DNA from: JBBRHQ01 sp963781345
GTDB taxonomy: Bacteria; Actinomycetota; Thermoleophilia; Solirubrobacterales; 70-9
NCBI GenBank assembly: GCA_963781345.1
Contig: CAWAFQ010000013.1
Coordinates: 124,001 to 188,000, forward strand
Direction of reading: 5' to 3'
Length of the DNA stretch: 64,000 nucleotides
The position numbers and the translations under genes are program-made. Positions within the stretch are counted from its first letter, which is position 1. Every line of letters begins with the position of its first letter. This document shows positions 1 through 8,971 of this stretch, one piece after another. The notes beneath the pieces were generated by a model, which had not been told where the DNA came from, did no database searches, and saw only the letters and a list, made by a program, of their open reading frames with translations.

Positions 1-299
1 CCGCCCGAGATCCAGTCGGCGCCGGTGCCGCCGCAGACGAGGTCGCGGCCGTGGGCGCCGACGATCACGTCATCCCCGGCACCCGCGTAGATGACATCGC
101 CCTCTCGGGTGCCCGCGATCGTATCCGTGCCCGCCGTTCCCACGATCGTCGCGGTGCGCCCACCGCAGGAGGGTGGGGCGGGCGCCGGTGGCGCCGGGTC
201 CCGGGCGGCGGCACCGGCAGCCGGCAGCGCCACCGCGAGCGCGGCGGCGGCGAGGATCAGGGCGCTGCCCGTTGTGCCTGGAAGCCGGTGGAACGCCAG
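1..299 (-). CDS. RTX-type calcium-binding repeat protein, N-terminal part (runs off window)
   Basis: Read on the minus strand, the frame gives a hydrophobic, Ala-rich signal-like segment, a Pro/Ala linker, then glycine/aspartate nonapeptide repeats such as GTAGTDTIAG, YAGAGDDVIVG and VCGGTGADWISGG. These are typical of haemolysin-type Ca2+-binding beta-rolls of secreted proteins. The C-terminus lies outside the window. No ATG, GTG or TTG precedes the signal segment in frame; the best candidate is a CTG at 297-299, or a frameshift hides the true start. It lies about 40 nt after the stop of the upstream aldehyde dehydrogenase gene. Family clear, start uncertain. Confidence 0.65.
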   Translation of the reverse strand, partial: MAFHRLPGTTGSALILAAAALAVALPAAGAAARDPAPPAPAPPSCGGRTATIVGTAGTDTIAGTREGDVIYAGAGDDVIVGAHGRDLVCGGTGADWISG

Positions 300-338
300 G
301 CTGGGGATCCTATGTCGCGGCGAAGCCGCCCAGGTGAT

Positions 339-1781
339 CTAGTCGAGATTGATCATCTGGTGCTTGATCTCGGTGTAGTCCTCGAGGGCGTACATCGAGA
401 GGTCCTTGCCGTAGCCGGACTCCTTGAAGCCGCCGTGCGGCATCTCGGCGACGAACGGGATGTGGTCGTTGACCCAGACGCAGCCGAACCGAAGCGCGTT
501 CGCCACCCGCATAGCGCGGCCGACGTCGCGGGTCCAGACCGAGGCGGCGAGGCCGTAGCGGGTTCCGTTCGCCCACTCGATCGCCTTCGCCTCGTCGCTG
601 AACGGTTGCACGGTTATCACCGGGCCGAAGATCTCGTCCTGGATCATCTCGTCGGACTGCTCGAGGCCGGCGACGACCGCCGGCTCGAGGTAGTAGCCGG
701 GGAGGTCGGGCTCGCCGCCGCCGGTGACGATCTCGGCTGCCTCGGGCTTGCGCTCGAGGAAACCCTCGACCCGCTCGCGCTGGCGGGCGGAGCTGACCGG
801 GCCCAGGGTGGTATCGGGCGAGAGGGTGTCACCGACCACCTGCGCCTCGGCCTGCTCCTTGAGTCCGTTGACGACGTCGTCGTAGACACCCGAGGAGGCC
901 AGAACCCGGGTCGCCGCCGTGCAGTCCTGGCCCGCGTTGTAGTAACCGGTCGCGGCAATCGTCTCCATCGCGACGTCCATGTCGACGTCGTCGAAGACGA
1001 CGACCGGCGCCTTGCCGCCGAGCTCGAGGTGCACGCGCTTGAGCGTCTCCGCCGCCGCGGCGGCGATCCACTTGCCGGTGGGCGGCGAGCCCGTCAGCGA
1101 GACCAGGCCGACATCGGGATGGGTGACCAGCTCGGCGCCCGCGGGCTGACCGTGGCCGCCGATCACGTTGAGGACGCCGGGGGGAAGGATCTCCGCACAC
1201 CACTCTGCCAGCTTCAGCGTCGTTATCGGGGTCGTCTCGGCGGGCTTCAGCACGATCGTGTTGCCGGTCGCCAGCGCCGGGCCGATCTTCCAGATCGCCA
1301 TCATCAGCGGATAGTTCCAGGGGGTGATCTGGCCGACGACGCCGATCGGCTCGCGGCGGATGATCGAGGTGCGGCCCTCCATGTACTCGCCGGCGGAGAG
1401 GCCGCTCATGCAGCGGGCCGCTCCGGCGAAGAAGCGCAGCTGATCCGACATCGCCGGAATCTCATCCCTGAACATCGCCTGGCGGGGCTTTCCGGCGTCG
1501 GCCGCCTCGAGGTCACTGATCTCCTCGCTACGCTCCTCGATCAGGTCGGCGATCGCGAGCAGAGCGCTCGCGCGCCCGGCCGGTGTCGTCACGCCCCAGG
1601 TCTCGAACGCCTTCTTCGCAGCGGCCACGGCTCGGTCGACGTCCTCCCTGGTCGAGAGCGGCGAGATGGCGATCACCTCGCCGGTCGCCGGGTTGATCAC
1701 GTCCTCCGTCTGCCCCTCCGCGGCGTCGACCGACTCACCGTTGATGAAGTTCTGCAGCTTGACCTTCGTTGCCGTCGCCAT
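339..1781 (-). CDS. NAD-dependent aldehyde dehydrogenase (aminobutyraldehyde/betaine-aldehyde type)
   Basis: A 480-residue protein, full length for the ALDH superfamily. It oxidises an aldehyde to the acid with NAD+. Visible motifs: TPWNYPL near 153-159, cofactor loop GSPPTG 231-236, general base Glu253 in LELGG, and nucleophile Cys287 in GQDCTAATR. Its best match by motif and context is gamma-aminobutyraldehyde dehydrogenase, which would take the product of the class III aminotransferase encoded upstream on the same strand. The start has a strong GGAGGAGAG ribosome site. It lies 59 nt after ald. Exact substrate is inferred from neighbours; betaine aldehyde is the main alternative. Confidence 0.88.
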   Translation of the reverse strand: MATATKVKLQNFINGESVDAAEGQTEDVINPATGEVIAISPLSTREDVDRAVAAAKKAFETWGVTTPAGRASALLAIADLIEERSEEISDLEAADAGKPRQAMFRDEIPAMSDQLRFFAGAARCMSGLSAGEYMEGRTSIIRREPIGVVGQITPWNYPLMMAIWKIGPALATGNTIVLKPAETTPITTLKLAEWCAEILPPGVLNVIGGHGQPAGAELVTHPDVGLVSLTGSPPTGKWIAAAAAETLKRVHLELGGKAPVVVFDDVDMDVAMETIAATGYYNAGQDCTAATRVLASSGVYDDVVNGLKEQAEAQVVGDTLSPDTTLGPVSSARQRERVEGFLERKPEAAEIVTGGGEPDLPGYYLEPAVVAGLEQSDEMIQDEIFGPVITVQPFSDEAKAIEWANGTRYGLAASVWTRDVGRAMRVANALRFGCVWVNDHIPFVAEMPHGGFKESGYGKDLSMYALEDYTEIKHQMINLD

Positions 1782-1840
1782 CTCTCTCCTCCGGTTCAGT
1801 CAGTCTCGCTTCCAATAATCAGTGCCAGTCTCCGGCCTTC

Positions 1841-2973
1841 CTATTCAACCGCCTCGATGCCGAGCGCCTCCTCGAAGGCGACGTAGTCGGTGCCGAGGGC
1901 CTCGGCGACGGCTGGGTGAGTCACCTCGCCGGCGGCGACGTTGACGCCGTGGCGCAGGCCCGGATCGCGGCTGATCGCACCCTCGACGCCCGTTGTCGGC
2001 GAGTGCGACCGCGTACGGCATGGTCGCGTTGGTGAGCGCGTTGGTCGCCGTGATCGGGACCGCACCGGGCATGTTGGCGACGCAGTAGTGGGTGATCCCG
2101 CCAACCTCATAGGTCGGGTCGCGATGGGTGGTCGGCTTCGAGGTCTCGAAGCAGCCTCCCTGGTCGATGGCGACGTCGACCAGCACCGCGCCCTGGCTTC
2201 ATCAGCGCGAGCTGATCACGACGGACGACGAACGGCGCACGGGCGCCGTGGACGAGGACGGCGCCGATCACGAGGTCGGCCCGCGGCAGCATCTCCTCGA
2301 CCGCCAGAGTCGTCGAGTAGACGGTCGAGCAACGCCCGCCGAAGCCGACGTCGAGCTCGCGGAGGCGATCGACCGACTTGTCGAAGACGAAGACATCGGC
2401 CTCCATCCCGATCGCGATGAAGGCAGCGTTCATGCCGACGACTCCGCCGCCGATCACCATCACCGTCGCCGCGGCGACGCCGGGGACGCCGCCGAGCAGG
2501 ATTCCACGCCCGCCGAGCGGCTTCTCGAGCATGAAGGCGCCGGCCTGGGTCGCGATCTTGCCCGCGATCTCACTCATCGGCGCCAGCAGCGGCAGGCGGC
2601 CGTGGGCGTCCACCACAGTCTCGTAGGCGATGCATGTAGCCCCCGAGCCCTGGAGGCCGCGCGTCTGCTCGGGATCCGGCGCCAGGTGGAGGTAGGTGAA
2701 CAGGAGCTGGCCCGGCCTCAGCATCTCGATCTCGATCGGCTGCAGCTCCTTGACGTGGACGATCATCTCTGCCTCGCCGAACACCGCGGCGGCGTCCGAA
2801 GCGATCTGGGCGCCCTGGGCCTGATAGCCGCTGTCGGGTATCGCGCTTCCCTCGCCTGCCCCCGCCTCGATCACTACCTCGTGCCCGTGCTCGACCATCT
2901 CGCGGACACCCGCCGGCGTGATCGCGACGCGGTACTCGTCCTGCTTGATCTCCTTGACTACTCCAACCCTCAT
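1841..2973 (-). CDS. ald: alanine dehydrogenase, interrupted by two apparent frameshifts
   Basis: Converts L-alanine and NAD+ to pyruvate, ammonia and NADH. The N-terminal frame starts MRVGVVKEIK and contains KELQPIE, the MSEIAGK region and the nucleotide loop VIGGGVVGMNAA. After LMKPG the reading frame must shift near 2188-2193 to continue AVLVDVAIDQGGCFE, and again near 1991-1995 (after VALADNG) to reach the C-terminus ending GIEAVE. Both breaks are explained by one extra G in a GG run (CCAGGGC, AACGGGC on the coding strand). Apart from this, length and motifs match the family. The ATG overlaps the upstream stop (ATGA), so translation is probably coupled. Likely functional in the cell if the indels are sequencing errors. 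Confidence 0.85.
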
Positions 2974-4058
2974 CCGGCGCCCTCCTCCTTGACCTCCGTA
3001 TAGAAGCGACAACCACGGGTCTCCAGCTCGCTGAACATCTCCGCGGGGTCGATGCAGCGCTCCGGCGGCAGCGCTCCGCGCGCGCTCAGGGAGCCTCGGG
3101 CGAGAAGGCGCGCGGCCGCGGCCGCCGGGGACGCGGTGGAGACGATCCCCCCGCCCATGCCCCACTTCGCGTGCGGCGGGGTCACCGACCTCACCCTGGC
3201 GGAGCGCCCGCCGCCGGCGGCGTCGATTACGTGCACGGAGACGGTCTCAGATGAGGGGCGAAGCGCCCGGGCCCCGGCCTCACGCACCTCCTGCGGGGAG
3301 GCACCGACCATCCCCCGCAGCTTCTCCAGCAGCGCCGGCGAGAGCGAGAGGTGGAAGCTGCACTCGCGGCAGCCGAAGCTCTCGCCGAAGGTGCGCAGCT
3401 CCGAGTGCAGCGTCAGGATCGTGCCCGCGACTCCGATCGGGTCGCCGAAGTCGACCTCGCCGCCGTCGGTCAGGGCCTCGACCTCGACCGGCTCGGAATC
3501 GCGAAGGACGACGGGTGAGAGGGTCAGCTCGTCGATCAGCGTCTCCAGGGCATAGGGGAGGCTGAGGCCCTCGGGAGGGTCGAGGTCGCGCCCGGCGGCG
3601 CCGACGCGGATCGAGTCCACCTGATCGAGCTCTGCGATGGCGCCTGCCGCCATCAGGTTGGTCTTTCCCGGGCTCGAGCCGATCCCGAGAATCGCCAGCA
3701 GGCCGGCCGCCTCGAACTCGTCGTGCATATCCAGCTGCTCCCCGGTGACCCGGTAGAGGCCGCCGAGGTCGAAGTAGTGGCAGCCCGCCTCGATGCAGGC
3801 CCGCATCGCGTCGAGGTTGACCCGGTAGCTGGCCGAGTTGATCAGCACGTCGATCCCGGCGAGCTCGGCGGCGAGTCCGGAGCGTGCGTCCGCCTGGCGT
3901 GCGGCGGCCTTGCCTTCGCCGTGCTCTGCGGCAACCTGCGCGGCCACCTCCCCGCGCAGGTCGAGCAGCAGGACCGAGTCGACCTCCGCCGAGTCCGCCA
4001 GGTCGCGGACGATCGCCGGGGCGATCGTCCCGGCGGCTCCCAGAACACCGACCCTCAT
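2970..4058 (-). CDS. saccharopine dehydrogenase-like NAD(P) oxidoreductase
   Basis: A 362-residue protein with an N-terminal Rossmann fold (GVLGAAGTIAPAIVRDL, residues 4-20) and features of the saccharopine dehydrogenase family, including the INSASYRVNLDAMRACIEAG segment and YFDLGG. This family includes saccharopine reductase, lysine 6-dehydrogenase and carboxynorspermidine-type enzymes, all acting on amino-acid or polyamine Schiff bases. The neighbouring aminotransferase and alanine dehydrogenase make a lysine or polyamine role plausible, but the substrate cannot be read from sequence. It is the middle gene of a minus-strand operon: 5 nt after the aminotransferase and overlapping ald by 4 nt. 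Confidence 0.7.
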   Translation of the reverse strand: MRVGVLGAAGTIAPAIVRDLADSAEVDSVLLLDLRGEVAAQVAAEHGEGKAAARQADARSGLAAELAGIDVLINSASYRVNLDAMRACIEAGCHYFDLGGLYRVTGEQLDMHDEFEAAGLLAILGIGSSPGKTNLMAAGAIAELDQVDSIRVGAAGRDLDPPEGLSLPYALETLIDELTLSPVVLRDSEPVEVEALTDGGEVDFGDPIGVAGTILTLHSELRTFGESFGCRECSFHLSLSPALLEKLRGMVGASPQEVREAGARALRPSSETVSVHVIDAAGGGRSARVRSVTPPHAKWGMGGGIVSTASPAAAAARLLARGSLSARGALPPERCIDPAEMFSELETRGCRFYTEVKEEGAG

Positions 4059-4063
4059 TGCAG

Positions 4064-5449
4064 CTACTTGCGAATCCGCTGCGAGGCGGCCGAGAGCACA
4101 TCGTGGAGCACGTCGTGGATCTCCTCGAACTGCTCGGTGTCACAGATCAACGGCGGCGCCAGCTGGATCACGGGATCTCCGCGATCGTCGGCGCGGCAGA
4201 TCAGGCCCCTGCGATAGAGCTCCCCGGAAAGGAAGCCGCGAAGAAGGTCCTCGCCCTCCTCGTCGCTGAAGCTCTCCTTCGTCTCCTGGTCCTTGACCAA
4301 CTCTATCGCCTGGAAGTAACCGGCCCCGCGAACGTCGCCGACGATCGGGATGTCGCTGAGGCTCTCGAGCATGCGGCGGAACTCGCCCTCCTTGGCGAGG
4401 ACGTGGCCGCAGAGGTCCTCGCGCTCGAAGATGTCGAGGTTGGCCATCGCCATCGCCGCCGCGACCGGGTGCCCGGCGAAGGTGAAGCCATGGGCGAAGG
4501 ACTCCTTGCCCTCCATGAATGGCTCGGCGACCGCGTCGGAGGCGATCATCGCCCCCATCGGCGCATAGGCCGAGGTCAGGGCCTTGGCGGTGGTGATGAT
4601 GTCGGGCTGGTACCGGAAGCGGTCCGACCCGAAATAGTGGCCGAGCCGGCCCCACGAGCAGATCACCTCGTCGGAGATCAGCAGCACGTCGTAGCGGTCG
4701 CAGATCTCGCGAACGTGCTGGAAATAGCCGTCAGGCGGGACGAAGCAGCCGCCCGCGTTCTGGACCGGCTCCAGAATCACGGCGCCGACCGTCTCCGGCC
4801 CCTCGAAGAGGATCCTCTCCTCAATCGCGTTCGAGGCCCAGAGCGGATGGCGATCCTCGGGCCAGCGGTAGATGTTGGTGTTGGGGACGTGGCAGCCTCC
4901 GGGAGCCAGCGGCTCGAACTGCGAGCGCAGGCTGGTTATCCCGGTCGCGGAGAGCGCGCCCAGCGTGGTGCCGTGGTAGGCGATCTCGCGCGCGATCACC
5001 TTGATCTTCTGGCCGTTGCCGCGCTGGCGGTGGTAGTTCCGCGAGAGCTTCAGCGCCGACTCGACCGCCTCCCCTCCCCCCGAGGTGAAGAAGACGCGGT
5101 TGAGGTCGCCGGGTGCCAGCGCAGCGATCCGGGCGGCAAGCTCGATAGCACGCGGATGGGCATAGCTCCAGAGAACGTAGAAATCGAGCTCCTCGACCTG
5201 GCGGGCCGCGGCCTCACCGATCTCGGTGCGCCCGTGGCCGGCGTTGACACAGAAGAGCCCGGAGAGCCCGTCGAGGTAGCGGTTGCCGTGCTCGTCAAAG
5301 ACGTAGGGACCCTCGCCGCGGGTGATGATCGGGATCTCGTGATCGGCGCCGTAGGCGCCCATCCGGGAGAAGTGCATCCACAGATGCCGCCTCGCAAGTT
5401 CCTGCAGGCTGGTGTCGGTTTCCGACCCCGTCTTTGGTGCGATAGCCAT
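4064..5449 (-). CDS. class III PLP aminotransferase (putrescine/omega-amino acid type)
   Basis: A 461-residue pyridoxal-phosphate aminotransferase of the omega-aminotransferase group. Visible are the phosphate-binding SGGGEAVESA (123-132), AYHGTTLGA (158-166), cofactor Asp260 in LISDEV, and Schiff-base Lys289 in TTAKALTSAY. Members transfer an amino group from putrescine, beta-alanine, GABA or similar to pyruvate. Pairing with an aminobutyraldehyde-type dehydrogenase and alanine dehydrogenase in the same operon fits a putrescine-pyruvate enzyme that yields alanine. The first gene of the minus-strand operon; it has a GGAGAGGAG ribosome site and diverges from the permease operon. Confidence 0.85.
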   Translation of the reverse strand: MAIAPKTGSETDTSLQELARRHLWMHFSRMGAYGADHEIPIITRGEGPYVFDEHGNRYLDGLSGLFCVNAGHGRTEIGEAAARQVEELDFYVLWSYAHPRAIELAARIAALAPGDLNRVFFTSGGGEAVESALKLSRNYHRQRGNGQKIKVIAREIAYHGTTLGALSATGITSLRSQFEPLAPGGCHVPNTNIYRWPEDRHPLWASNAIEERILFEGPETVGAVILEPVQNAGGCFVPPDGYFQHVREICDRYDVLLISDEVICSWGRLGHYFGSDRFRYQPDIITTAKALTSAYAPMGAMIASDAVAEPFMEGKESFAHGFTFAGHPVAAAMAMANLDIFEREDLCGHVLAKEGEFRRMLESLSDIPIVGDVRGAGYFQAIELVKDQETKESFSDEEGEDLLRGFLSGELYRRGLICRADDRGDPVIQLAPPLICDTEQFEEIHDVLHDVLSAASQRIRK

Positions 5450-5478
5450 TGCTCTCCTCTCCGCCTAAAACGCCATGA

Positions 5479-5489
5479 AAGCTGAGCTT
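5479..5489. promoter_or_regulatory. short perfect inverted repeat in the divergent polyamine control region
   Basis: AAGCTGAGCTT reads the same on both strands around a central base. It lies between the aminotransferase start (5449) and the permease promoter, where a regulator of both operons would bind. Too short to be sure; it may be chance. Confidence 0.25.
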
Positions 5490-5500
5490 ACCTCTACGGC

Positions 5501-5529
5501 TTGCATTTTTGAGTACAGCGGAATAGCGT
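5501..5529 (+). promoter_or_regulatory. sigma70-type promoter of the permease/pot operon
   Basis: TTGCAT and TAGCGT are separated by exactly 17 nt. The predicted transcript start near 5536 would leave a leader of about 46 nt containing the AAGGAGGAGG ribosome site of the permease gene. Confidence 0.6.
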
Positions 5530-5582
5530 CCCGGTTTCGGCCGCCGCCCAAGGGCAGCGGATTCCACCAAGGAGGAGGGTGC

Positions 5583-7388
5583 ATGGAGAGTTCTTCGGCC
5601 GCAGCTGGAGCGACGCCGGGGGTGGCTGTCGCCAGCGAGGGTGACAAGGGCCTGAAGTCAGGCGCCCTCGGATTCCTCTCGAATGTCGTCATCGGCGTCG
5701 CCTCGACCGCCCCCGGCTACAGCCTCGCCGCCGTGCTCGGCTTCGTCGCGATCGAGGTCGGCTTCCAGTCGCCGGCGATCCTCTGGCTCGCCTTCGTCCC
5801 GATGCTGTTCATCTCCGCGGCCTACTACTACATGAACCGCGCCGACCCGGACTGCGGCACATCCTTCACCTGGCTGACTTCGACGATCGGCCCCCGCACC
5901 GGCTGGATCACCGGCTGGGCGATCATCATGGCCGACCTCTTCGTGATGGCGAACCTGGCCCAGATCGCCGGCCTCTACACCTTCCTCCTCTTCGACTGGC
6001 AATCGGCCGCCGACTCGACCTTCGCCGTGACCCTTGTCGGCGTCGCCTGGATCGCCGTGATGACCTGGATCTGCGTCGTCGGCATCGAGCTCTCGGCACG
6101 CACTCAGTTCTTCCTCCTCGGCGCCGAGGTGTTCACCCTCGCCCTGTTCTCGGTCGTGGCGCTGCTCAAGGTCTATCTGACCGACGTCAGCGGCTCGGTC
6201 CTGCCGTCGCTCTCATGGTTCAACCCGCTCGACATATCCAGCGGAAGCGCACTGGCGGCGGGCCTGACTCTCGCGATCTTCATCTACTGGGGGTGGGACA
6301 CGACCGTGACCGTCAACGAGGAGAGCGAGAACTCGACCGAGACACCGGGCCGGGCGGCGATCGCCGCCACGATCATCCTCGTCATCATCTACGTCATCGT
6401 GGCAACCGCTGCTCAGGCCTACGCCGGCGTGGGAGAGCTCAAGGCAAACGCCGACGACGTCCTCAGCGCCCTCGGCACCGATGTCTTCGGCTCGCCGCTC
6501 GACAAGATCCTGATCATCGCGGTCCTGACCTCTGCCTCGGCATCGACCCAGACGACGATCCTGCCGAGTTCGCGGACCTCGCTCTCGATGGCCTTCGCGA
6601 AGGCGATCCCCGACCACTTCGGGCACGTCCACAAGCGCTTCCAGACCCCCGACTACGGAACGATCTGGTTCGGAGTCGGATCGGTTGTCTGGTACGTCGG
6701 CCTGACCCTGATCAGCGAGAACATCCTCTTCGATTCGATCGCGGCGCTCGGCCTGATGATCGCCTTCTACTACGCCCTGACCGGATTCGCGGCGCCGATC
6801 TTCTACCGTCGCGAGCTCTTCTCCGGCCCGGGGGCGATCCGCACGGTCGGGGCCGGCGTCTTCGGCGGAGTGGCGTTGCTCGGGCTCGGCTTCTTCGTCG
6901 CCGACATCTGGAGCGAGCAGGGCAACGCCTGGACGGCGCTCTTCGACAAGAGCACCTTCCCCAACCTCGTCGCAACAGTCTGCGCCTGGGTCGGGACCGC
7001 CGGAGTGATCATCGGAACGATCACCGCCTTCGCGCGCGCGCGATCGATGCGAAACCTGCTCCTGGTCGGCATAGCCGGGATGGCCGGCGGGCTGGTGCTC
7101 GCCTGGGCGTTCTTCAAGAGCGCGATCGACCTCTCCGATCCCGCCAACTCCGAGTCCGGGGACTCATGGTTCGGGCTGGGCCCGCCGTTCGTGATCGGGA
7201 TCGGCGCGCTGCTGGTCGGGGTGCTGCTGATGTTGATCCGCGAGAGAACCCACCCGGACTTCTTCAGGCGCAAGTGGAAGACCGCGCCGCCCGGATCCCT
7301 CGATCCCACTCCCTCCCCGATCGCCGGCGGCGCGCCGCTGCCCGGCGAGCAGGTGCGGGAGCACGGCGGCCAGGGTAGGGTGGGTTAG
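5583..7388 (+). CDS. APC-family amino acid/polyamine permease
   Basis: A polytopic inner-membrane transporter of about 601 residues with roughly a dozen or more hydrophobic segments. The first membrane region (FLSNVVIGVASTAPGYSLAA) carries the small-residue pattern of APC transporters. I chose the ATG at 5583 because AAGGAGGAGG at 5569-5578 precedes it with good spacing; the earlier in-frame ATG at 5475 has no such site and lies upstream of the promoter. The stop codon is followed directly by the usp start. Position at the head of the polyamine operon suggests import or exchange of putrescine or a related amino compound; the substrate is inferred. Confidence 0.82.
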   Translation: MESSSAAAGATPGVAVASEGDKGLKSGALGFLSNVVIGVASTAPGYSLAAVLGFVAIEVGFQSPAILWLAFVPMLFISAAYYYMNRADPDCGTSFTWLTSTIGPRTGWITGWAIIMADLFVMANLAQIAGLYTFLLFDWQSAADSTFAVTLVGVAWIAVMTWICVVGIELSARTQFFLLGAEVFTLALFSVVALLKVYLTDVSGSVLPSLSWFNPLDISSGSALAAGLTLAIFIYWGWDTTVTVNEESENSTETPGRAAIAATIILVIIYVIVATAAQAYAGVGELKANADDVLSALGTDVFGSPLDKILIIAVLTSASASTQTTILPSSRTSLSMAFAKAIPDHFGHVHKRFQTPDYGTIWFGVGSVVWYVGLTLISENILFDSIAALGLMIAFYYALTGFAAPIFYRRELFSGPGAIRTVGAGVFGGVALLGLGFFVADIWSEQGNAWTALFDKSTFPNLVATVCAWVGTAGVIIGTITAFARARSMRNLLLVGIAGMAGGLVLAWAFFKSAIDLSDPANSESGDSWFGLGPPFVIGIGALLVGVLLMLIRERTHPDFFRRKWKTAPPGSLDPTPSPIAGGAPLPGEQVREHGGQGRVG

Positions 7389-7808
7389 ATGCCCGGAGAA
7401 ATCGTCCTCGGCTACGACGGCACCGAGTGTGCGGATGCCGCCCTCGGGGTCGCGATCGACCTCGCGCGCGACCTCGGGACGAAGCTGATACTCACCTTCG
7501 CCTACGACCCCCCTAGGATCGGCGGAGAGGTGCGCGACCTCGACGAGGCTCTCGAGCATCGCGGCGAGGAGGTCATGGCAGCGGCTTCGGCGAAGGCCAA
7601 GGAAGCCGGCGTCGAGACCGAGACGGTGATCCACAAGGAGAAGGCGTCGGTCGCTCTCGCGAGCCTGGCCCAGGAGCGCGAGGCGAGGTTCATCGTCCTC
7701 GGCGGCTACGGAGAACGCCCGGCCACGGGTGCGATCCTCGGCTCGACCCCGCACAAGCTGCTGCACATCTCAGAGATCCCGGTGATCGTCGTGCCAGTTC
7801 ACGAGTGA
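7389..7808 (+). CDS. UspA-family universal stress protein
   Basis: A 139-residue single-domain Usp. It begins with the strand IVLGYDGTECADAAL and ends with the nucleotide-binding region LGGYGERPATGAILGSTPHKL, close to the G-2x-G-9x-G-S/T motif of ATP-binding members. Its ATG abuts the permease stop and its own TGA overlaps the potA GTG, so it is co-translated inside a transport operon. A regulatory role for the neighbouring transporters is possible but not shown by sequence. Confidence 0.85.
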   Translation: MPGEIVLGYDGTECADAALGVAIDLARDLGTKLILTFAYDPPRIGGEVRDLDEALEHRGEEVMAAASAKAKEAGVETETVIHKEKASVALASLAQEREARFIVLGGYGERPATGAILGSTPHKLLHISEIPVIVVPVHE

Positions 7809-8971
7809 GCGCCGGGCCGCAGCCGAGTCCCAGCGTCGAGCTCAAGGGCGTGACCAAGAGCTTTGGGGAGCTGGTCGCCGTCAACGATGTCGACCTCGCG
7901 ATCGGCGAGGGCGAGTTCTTCACCCTGCTGGGCCCGAGCGGCTGCGGCAAGACGACGACGCTGCGGATGGTCGCGGGCTTCGAGCACCCGACCAGCGGGC
8001 AGCTGTTGATCGACGGCAGCGACGTCGCGGCTCTCCCGCCCTACAAGCGCCCGACCAACACCGTCTTTCAGAGCTACGCGCTCTTCCCCCACCTCAGCGT
8101 CGAGGAGAACGTCGGCTTCGGGCTGAAGCGCAAGAAGGTCTCGAAGGTGGAGGTCAGGCGCCGGGTCGCCGAGGAGCTCGAGCGGGTCGGCCTCGCCCGC
8201 GAAGCCAATCGCCGGCCCAACCAGCTATCCGGCGGGATGCAGCAGCGGGTCGCACTGGCGCGGGCGCTGGTCAACCTGCCCAAGGTCCTGCTCCTCGACG
8301 AGCCCCTCGGCGCGCTCGACCTGAAGCTGCGCAAGGGCCTGCAGGTGGAGCTGAAGAAGATCCAGCGCGAGGTCGGAATCACTTTCGTCTACGTCACCCA
8401 CGACCAGGAGGAGGCGCTGACGATGTCGGACCGGATCGCGGTCATGAACCGCGGCCGGGTCGAGCAGGTGGCCGACCCCGAGGAGGTCTACGACCGCCCC
8501 GGCACCACCTTCGTCGCCGGCTTCATCGGCGTCTCCAACCTGATGCCCGCGACCGTTGCCTCCAGCGGCGAGGTGCGGATCGACGGCGGCCCGACCGTGC
8601 GGGTGCCGACCGACGGGTTCTCGCCTGGCGAGCGCTGTCACGCTGTGGTGCGCCCCGAGAAACTGAAGATCGACCTGGCGGGAGGCGATGCCGGGGGCAC
8701 GTCTCCCGATGTCGAGGGGACTGTCGAGAGCTCGCTCTACCTGGGGACCTCGACCCAGATCGCGGTGGCGCTGGCCGAGGGTGTGCGGATGACGGTGCTG
8801 GTGCCGAACGCGGACGAGGAGGAGCGGCGGGCCCTGCCTGGAGGAGGGGCCCCGGTGCGCCTCACCTGGGAGCCTGAGAACATGCATCTGGTGCGTGAGA
8901 GCGCAGATGGGGCGCCGGATACCGATCCGGCAGACGCCCCGAAACACGACAAGGAGGAGCCTGGTGATTGA
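7805..8971 (+). CDS. potA: spermidine/putrescine ABC transporter ATPase
   Basis: A 388-residue ATP-binding subunit. Walker A GPSGCGKT at 43-50, Q-loop VFQSYALFPHL, signature LSGGMQQR at 141-148, Walker B VLLLDEP at 161-167, then the switch His in VYVTHDQEEAL. The C-terminal third is a TOBE-like regulatory domain. It starts with GTG overlapping the usp stop (GTGA). Together with the lipoprotein and two permeases that follow, it forms a complete polyamine-type importer. Polyamine specificity rests on gene order and PotD similarity. Confidence 0.9.
   Translation: MSAGPQPSPSVELKGVTKSFGELVAVNDVDLAIGEGEFFTLLGPSGCGKTTTLRMVAGFEHPTSGQLLIDGSDVAALPPYKRPTNTVFQSYALFPHLSVEENVGFGLKRKKVSKVEVRRRVAEELERVGLAREANRRPNQLSGGMQQRVALARALVNLPKVLLLDEPLGALDLKLRKGLQVELKKIQREVGITFVYVTHDQEEALTMSDRIAVMNRGRVEQVADPEEVYDRPGTTFVAGFIGVSNLMPATVASSGEVRIDGGPTVRVPTDGFSPGERCHAVVRPEKLKIDLAGGDAGGTSPDVEGTVESSLYLGTSTQIAVALAEGVRMTVLVPNADEEERRALPGGGAPVRLTWEPENMHLVRESADGAPDTDPADAPKHDKEEPGD

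Noticed and set aside
51..1886. Very long open frame on the plus strand over the aldehyde dehydrogenase
   Set aside because: It is antisense to a well-supported ALDH gene, has no family signature, and is the usual effect of high G+C.
1991..2193. Programmed frameshifting in ald and other broken genes
   Set aside because: No slippery heptamer or pseudoknot pattern is shared; the breaks fall in unrelated short runs and in many gene families.
3884..5485. Long plus-strand open frame opposite the aminotransferase
   Set aside because: Antisense to a gene with intact PLP motifs; composition is biased and no domain is visible.
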